Positions 58,301-64,000 of a stretch of DNA of 64,000 bases are shown here, piece after piece. Location: positions 20,722,912 to 20,786,911 of the forward strand of contig NC_092675.1 of the NCBI RefSeq assembly GCF_964355755.1. Reading direction: 5' to 3'. Each line of letters begins with the position of its first letter. The stretch's first letter is position 1. Source of the stretch: Antedon mediterranea (lineage: Eukaryota; Echinodermata; Crinoidea; Comatulida; Antedonidae). The notes beneath the pieces are model-generated. The model was not told the DNA's origin, did no database searches, and worked only from the letters and a program-made list of their open reading frames with translations. A program made the translations under genes and the position numbers.

Positions 58301-61300
58301 TTTGTTATTCATAAACATCAATACAGTACCTTGTTTTGTTTTAAGTTTGAAAATCTGATTAAAATCTTTAAGTTTAGAAATAATATTGTTCTTAAGTTAA
58401 TTTAAATTATCAAAATATTATTTTTATTTAAAGTGTTAAAATATTATTATCTTGAGGCACTTCCAGTTCTAAATTTGATGAATTAATTATGATTCTAAAT
58501 AAACACAAAGTACTGAACATGTTCATATAAGCTTAGTGTATGGTATCCTGTGTGATTGGTTCCTAATTTAATTTCCTCAGCCGAGCATCTCATTTCTATA
58601 CATACTGTATTGATATATGGTATTAAGTAGAGTTTCCAACAAATAGAGGAAGAAGCATTAAGCAAATTCCTCGCTAGAGATTTGGGGGGGGGGGGGGGGG
58701 GGGTTATAGGGTCAATAATGTTCTGTTCCTGTATCCTGTATACTAGGAATATATACTGCAGCAGTTTTAAATTTCCATGATTTTTTAATTTTTTTTTATT
58801 CAGTATATTACACAGAGGCGCCATACAAGGTGAAATTTCCACGATTTCAGATGATAATTTAAAGTATTGTCTTTTGTTCAGTCTAAACAATTTATAGGGC
58901 CTACCTATTGTTTCTAGGAAGGTAAATGGCCATATGTGACATACCTAAATATGAAAGGTTTATTCAGTTAAGCCTTTTATAGCGGTAGTATAATACTAAA
59001 GCATGGCTAGCCAGAATGATATCTACAACCCGTCCTTATTCAGTGTTCTTCCACATGATGGGTCCCAAAGGTGTCCCCTAACAAGTGTTCTATAACTGTA
59101 TATGACAACACAATAGCTTTCTTGCCTACTTTGTATTAGCTAACCAATGTCTGGTAAAAAAGATCTTAATAATTTGTTTTCAGAATGTGGTCGAACTTTG
59201 CAAGAAACTTCAGGAAACTTTTCATCTCCTAACTGGCCAAATGCAAATCAAAACGAGTATTGTGAATGGAGAATATCTGTGACCCCTGGTGAACTCATCA
59301 GACTAACCTTTACAGGTTTTGACATCATCCAAACAAACGACTGTTGGCACGATTATGTAGAAGTACGAGATGGCCATTGGCGGTATTCAGACCTCTTAGG
59401 TAAAATGTTTATTACTGTAATTAACTAACAGTAGTTGACAAAGTAGTGATACATTTTAGTTAAATTATTGTGATACTTTTACCAATACATTACATAGAGG
59501 GAATCTTCAGATATTCATCATTAGGATAGGTTTGAGCATTGTACAATAGAATCCCTATTTAAGAGGAAAACCTATGGGATCCAACAACACATATATTTGC
59601 CTTGTTTGTTTTAGGGGAAGTGTCCCATGGAATAGGAAATGTTTGTGTAGTTAAAGTGTTTTTCACAAAAATACCACAAAGTTTTTCTGAATATTCCGAT
59701 TTACTTTTAAATGCAATGTCATCACCCTGTGACTTGTGTGAGCAGACTTAAATCAATGACATATGACTTTTTGTATCGCAAATATAATTGATAGGTGGTG
59801 AAAGATTATGGTATTAAATATTCAGAATATCAAAATGTAGGACTATTAGTGAACTTCTATCATTTAACTTGTTGAAAAGTTTTCATATTAGTATGCAGGG
59901 AGGCTTTTTTGAAGAGGTTTTTCCCTCCTCCCCTCTTCCCAACATTCCACCCTTCCCAACATTCCACCCCTGATCATACATACATAATGGCAGAATGATT
60001 CATTATTTTACAGAGGTTAGAGCTTGTATAATTGCAATGATCAATGTGACTGTATAATTGAATTGTGTGTGACACATTGACAGAGACACATGTACAGAAT
60101 TATTACAGAAAATACTGTCTATTGAATTTAATATTTCAACTTTTCGTTCTTGCTAGGTCGTTTCTGTGGTTCTCGTCTTCCTGCACCTCTCATATCAACT
60201 AGTAGTCGTTTGTGGATAAAGGTTCGCACAGAGCACTACTACAGCCGAGGTTTCTCAGCTAGTTATGAAGGTGAATATACATTCTTTTAAATCTGCCCAC
60301 TTTGTTTTAGTCTAATGTTTTTTTGGGTATGATGTGTTTTTCCCAACTTGGACTGTTACACTGTATTGCTGTGCATACAAATGGTTTCATTTGTGCATTC
60401 ATGATATGGAAGATGAAACATTTCATCTTTCAAGGAACATATTCGTTACTAAGCATAAATAACAGCCTTGATCATTATTTGATGCATGTAACATTATAAA
60501 TCATCTGGCTAAAGCTATATTCACACTTAATACTGTATACAATTTTCCATTGCCGTCTTCCAATGAAACATTGTGAATGTAGCTATAGATGAGTTTGTAT
60601 GTAGGCCTAGAGTAAATATTGTAAACCAATTTTGAACTGGAACTGCAGATGGTATCATGTGATCCTACACGGACAGAAAATAAAGTTTTTCGAATTGCAA
60701 ATAATTGAATTCAATCTAGTAAACATTTGTGTGTGTTCCCCGCAGCAATATGTGGAGGGAGTATCATTGGGAGATCAAGCGGAAATCTGCAGAGTCCTAA
60801 CTATCCTGATGATTATAGACCAAATAAGGAATGTGTTTGGAAAATACTGATGCCAGAGGATGAACAAGTTGGTCTTCGTTTCCAATCTTTTGAGGTGAGT
60901 GAAATAGTCAAAACATTTTTTTAAAACTGTATTACATTATTTCTGCTTCATACTACAGGAGTGTTATTGTAAAGATTTATGTGCCTATATATGGACATGA
61001 TGATGTCATATCATTACCATATTTAAGCATATCACTACCATATTTGGGCACTTTTTTTGTCAAACTAATTTGATAGTGTACACAGAGCTTAAGATCCTAT
61101 CAACTCTAATCTTTGTTGTCTTTCACAGATTGAACGCCATGACAATTGTATCTATGATTATGTTGAAGTATATGATGGCCATGATGAAACGGCTGAGAGC
61201 ATAGGTCTTTATTGTGGTTACAGTATTCCAAATGATATTAAATCCAGCACTAATAAATTGATGGTGATATTTAAATCTGATGGGTCAGTCAATAAGGCAG

Positions 61301-62971
61301 GATTTTCAGCTAATTATTTTTCTGGTGAGTGTTTATTTTTGTTCTATATTAGGCATATTGCTAAGGACTGTAAATAGGGATTGTTTCACTGTACAGATAT
61401 AGGAATGACAATCCATTCTCAAGGCAAACATACACACAGTGAAGTCGTTTTGTCATGACAAAAAAAATTATGATATCTGACAGGCATTTTATATTTATAT
61501 ATATATGTATTTCTGATGGAAAATGTGTTTTGGTACAACAAAAGCTGTTGAATTTTGAATATTTGTTTGATAAATATAAAATCAACCATGCTGTCTGCAA
61601 ACTGATGCAGTGAGTCCAAAATAAAAGTAGTTTGGAACCTTAGAAAAAAGAGTCTATAACAGAGATAAAGAATAACATGTTGCCTAGAAGTTCGTATTCA
61701 GGGTGGGCAGAGTAAGCATTCCATATAGGTCATCACCACCATAACTTTTCTTATTATTATTTTTCAGAGGTTGATGAGTGTAGTTGGGCAGACAAAGGAG
61801 GATGTCAACAGCTTTGTATAAACTCTGTCGGTAGTTACTCATGTGAATGCAGACCAGGCTATGAACTCAAAAGTGATGGAAAAGGTTGTGAAGGTAAGAA
61901 GATGAAGGAAGATGTTTATATGGTAGAAAGTTATTGATGATGAAATTTACTCTATTATGATAAAGTGGCTTTGATCAATAATGCTGGTTCTATGCTGATT
62001 TGCAATGACTTCTGGTTGAAAATTAGCATGTGTTGTAATGAAAGAAATAGGTTTAAAAAGATCTTGTGGAGAACATTGGTAAGAATTGGTTTAAGATGAG
62101 GGAAAGTGAAAATATTCATTGTGAAAGTAATGTAGAAATAGAAACAAACCTAGATTACTTTAACCAAATTGTTTTGTAGTTGCTTGTGGTGGATTTTTAA
62201 CAAGTCTTGAAGGTAATATTACAACACCTTCCTACCCTGATAATTACCCAAGAGAAAAGAATTGCGTCTGGCAGATAGTGGCTCCAGCAAACCACCGTAT
62301 CTCATTGGAATTTAACACCTTTGACCTGGAAGGAAACGAGGTAGAGTAATATTTTAAAATTGTTGAGGTTAATAGGGTACTTGGCAATATGGTCTTTTCC
62401 GATTTGTTCCTAAAATACTGCACTGAATTTGCCTTCCGAATGTTGAATTCTGTTATTGTTAAAACTTACATAAGTGTTTTTGTCAACCAATTCCAGAAAG
62501 CCTGAGCTAAAACCTTGATTCCATGTCTCTTGTGCTTATTTATGTAGTATTCATTTATCAATATACTGGTTTATCAGGCTGTTACAGCAACATTCAGGAC
62601 CCACATATGGAGGAAACCCTGGTGCCACAACTAATAAATAAAATGCAAAAAATATCTGTTGCATGTTGTATTTGTACGTATTTGCTTTCCATATGGATGG
62701 ACTTGAATTAACAAAATGACAGTATTCCTTTGGCAATACACAAACAGAGTATGCACTAATTATATGTTGAATATTTGCCTATCTATTTTTCAGCAATGTA
62801 AATATGATTTCACAGAGGTTCGGAGCGGTTTACAAGGTGGTACACTACATGGCAGGTTCTGTGGCGAGAAAAAACCAAGCACAATTACATCCCGACATAA
62901 CAATATGCGTATAGAGTTTCACTCTGATAGCACTGTCTCTAAACAAGGATTTTTTGCCACCTTTTTCGCAG
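46337..62971 (+). CDS. BMP1/tolloid-type astacin metalloprotease (5' part)
   Basis: Secreted zinc endopeptidase of the family that processes procollagens and chordin/BMP antagonists. Exons: 46337-46493, 50781-50933, 51126-51239, 52167-52290, 53185-53363, 57668-57901, 59184-59399, 60157-60270, 60746-60894, 61129-61324, 61768-61893, 62180-62340, 62794-62971; 700 codons so far, phases consistent. Order: signal peptide (hydrophobic core about 18-29), prodomain, furin-type site RKRR (114-117), astacin domain with zinc motif [11 protein letters not shown] (212-222) and Met-turn SIMHY (267-271), the Cys-rich CGCC loop, CUB1 (from 322), CUB2 (from 433), calcium-binding EGF (about 548-587, DEC and [12 protein letters not shown] hydroxylation consensus), CUB3 (from 590). 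This is exactly the BMP1/TLL order, so EGF2, CUB4 and CUB5 should lie to the right. The sea-urchin hatching-type BP10/SpAN architecture (astacin-EGF-CUB) does not fit. BMP1 versus TLL1/2 cannot be decided. Confidence 0.96.
47321..47512. mobile_element. MITE family 2, copy 3 (inverted relative to copies 1 and 2)
   Basis: Its complement matches copies 1 and 2 closely. It has one 10-bp insertion that extends the central CTATAGACTATAG word, plus scattered substitutions. Confidence 0.9.
48631..48901. mobile_element. MITE family 3
   Basis: Terminal inverted repeats AAAGGCCCGTTTACAC and GTATAAACGGGCCTTT, with an inner, weaker complementary stretch (GATAAATAACGGCGATG versus ATCGTCGTTCTTTATCAT). The 271-bp body is AT-rich and non-coding. 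It is the only copy in the window. Confidence 0.8.
56681..56766. mobile_element. MITE family 2, copy 4 (short, internally deleted)
   Basis: Ends AAGCTTGGTTCCCATG and GTGGAAACCAAGCTT match the family 2 termini. The CpG-rich body is reduced to about 50 bp and diverged. Confidence 0.7.
56991..57092. repeat. long near-perfect palindrome
   Basis: CATTGTAAACATGTTTTATT at 56991 is the exact complement of the sequence ending at 57092. The pairing continues inward through TATAATAATATTAAT-type sequence for about 45 bp per arm, with a centre of roughly 10 bp. Part of the arm occurs again just to the right (57093-57118). Confidence 0.85.
58682..58704. repeat. poly-G run of about 22
   Basis: An almost uninterrupted run of G in the tolloid intron between exons 57901 and 59184. 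On the minus strand it reads as poly-proline in a spurious open frame. Confidence 0.95.
60972..61092. mobile_element. MITE family 1, copy i (left end lost)
   Basis: The body words ATATATGGACATGATGATGTC and CTACCATATTTGGGCAC lead to the right end TTTGATAGTGTACACAGAGC then TTAA. It fills half of the 234-bp tolloid intron 60895-61128 and ends about 36 nt before its acceptor. Confidence 0.8.
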
Positions 62972-64000
62972 GTATGGCTGAAGTCTTTAAACAGATATCA
63001 GTACAAGTAAACATTTTACTACTTATTCTTCTAAAACAATCTCACTTTCTCCTGTGGTTTTCTTTCCGTTTATTTTTTATTCTGTACATGTCGATTCCGA
63101 ATCAGGAATGACGGTGCAAACAGGTAGGTACAAATAAATGGTTTCAACATTGTGCCCCAAACTATTCATTGATTCTTTTTCTTTATGGCAACATTCACCA
63201 TCTTCTCTACACTTCTTTTTTCACGATTTTCTTTCGATCTTTCTTACTTGATCTTATCCATTTATTGTTTGCATATTTGTATTGTATTTTGGCATTTATT
63301 CAACAAATGTTACTTTTAATAGACTTCCTTTGGTTACTTCCCTTTTATTCACTCGTCCTGATGTCCAAGACACACATCTGTGTGCTGGTGCAAAATTGCA
63401 TTAATGTCTCTTGTTTCTTGACATCTTCATTATTTCCAATATACCTCATGCTTTGTCACAAAATGTCACAACCAAAAGCAAAGCTCTGCAAATTAAAAGG
63501 AGGAAAAAGATCAATCAAAACGATACAGTAAAACAGCCATTAAATTTGCAGGGCTTTCGACCAACACTAGCTCTTCATCAGAGTGAGTTAGAGTACTTGG
63601 ACAAAATTGAGAATAGAATTTTGTAGTTATCCAAAGTATCCTCCAGGATTACAACAAAGTCAGATACAAAATTATAAAAACAGTAGATATATATTCTGGC
63701 TTTACATAAAATGCTGAATCTCAATAACCATCTGCTCTTTTGAATAAAGTGTACACATTCTGCTTAAAATAGCTTTAAATTATTACAAAGAATATATTGT
63801 ACCTTGGAAGATCTATTTCATCATTTGTGCAAGTGGTTTGTAATAAAATTTGTTCAATTTGTTAGAGATTGTTCTGGTGAGGGAACGAATATTCCTGAAC
63901 TATATCTGCCATGTTGAAAACAACTATTAATCTTTTGCGAATGTCAAGAGTTTCCCTACTGTAATAATTCAAGTCTGCGTCAGTGAACCTTTTAATATAT
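62972..64000. other. tolloid intron at the right edge
   Basis: No further EGF or CUB exon appears before the window ends. The interval is AT-rich. It contains a minus-strand motif (63552-63581) with a CTGATGA...CGAAA layout like a hammerhead core. Open frames here lack similarity to known proteins. Confidence 0.5.

Noticed and set aside
58495-58890. Minus-strand open frame of 131 codons with a proline run
   Set aside because: The prolines come from the poly-G tract, the composition is random, and it lies in a tolloid intron.
63169-63626. Open frames near the right edge as a new gene
   Set aside because: They are short and compositionally intron-like, and lie between CUB3 and the expected EGF2 exon of tolloid.

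Overview
This is a eukaryotic, intron-rich, AT-rich window. It holds four protein-coding genes that I can reconstruct exon by exon, all with GT-AG introns: the 3' three quarters of SMC2 (+, 270-13201), a complete BTBD19-like gene (-, 17867-14501), a complete transportin-1/2 gene (+, 19046-38079), and the 5' part of a BMP1/tolloid-type astacin metalloprotease (+, from 46337, running off the right edge). All four are metazoan and align well with vertebrate orthologues as I remember them. With the intron density, the many SINEs, MITEs and LINE remnants, and the frequent TAGGCCTA-type words, a marine invertebrate deuterostome, most likely an echinoderm, is my best guess. That taxon call is inference. 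I see no bacterial or viral operon, CRISPR array or tRNA gene.

Layout: 1-269 is SMC2 intron; SMC2 exons 270-13201 are interrupted by two LINE fragments and several MITEs and SINEs; SMC2 and BTBD19 converge tail to tail across 13202-14500; BTBD19 and transportin are head to head across a 1.2 kb shared upstream region (17868-19045); transportin spans 19 kb, and its intron 7 carries about 3.9 kb of a 28-bp minisatellite; 38080-46336 is a long non-coding stretch (spliced transportin 3' UTR, minisatellite, tandem duplication, MITE); the tolloid gene has large first, second and fifth introns, and CUB3 is its last exon in the window.

The genes are not an operon-like functional unit: SMC2 (condensin ATPase), transportin (nuclear import), BTBD19 (BTB-BACK protein of unknown role) and tolloid (secreted procollagen/chordin-type protease) work in different compartments.

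The most interesting signals are in the non-coding DNA: (1) transposable-element termini lie within a few nucleotides of 5' splice sites in four introns, and six of nine copies of one MITE family lie within about 45 nt of an exon; (2) the 28-bp minisatellite contains a head-to-tail higher-order duplication of exactly 1,004 bp; (3) two copies of a second MITE family differ internally only at CpG sites; (4) the transportin 3' UTR appears to contain introns.
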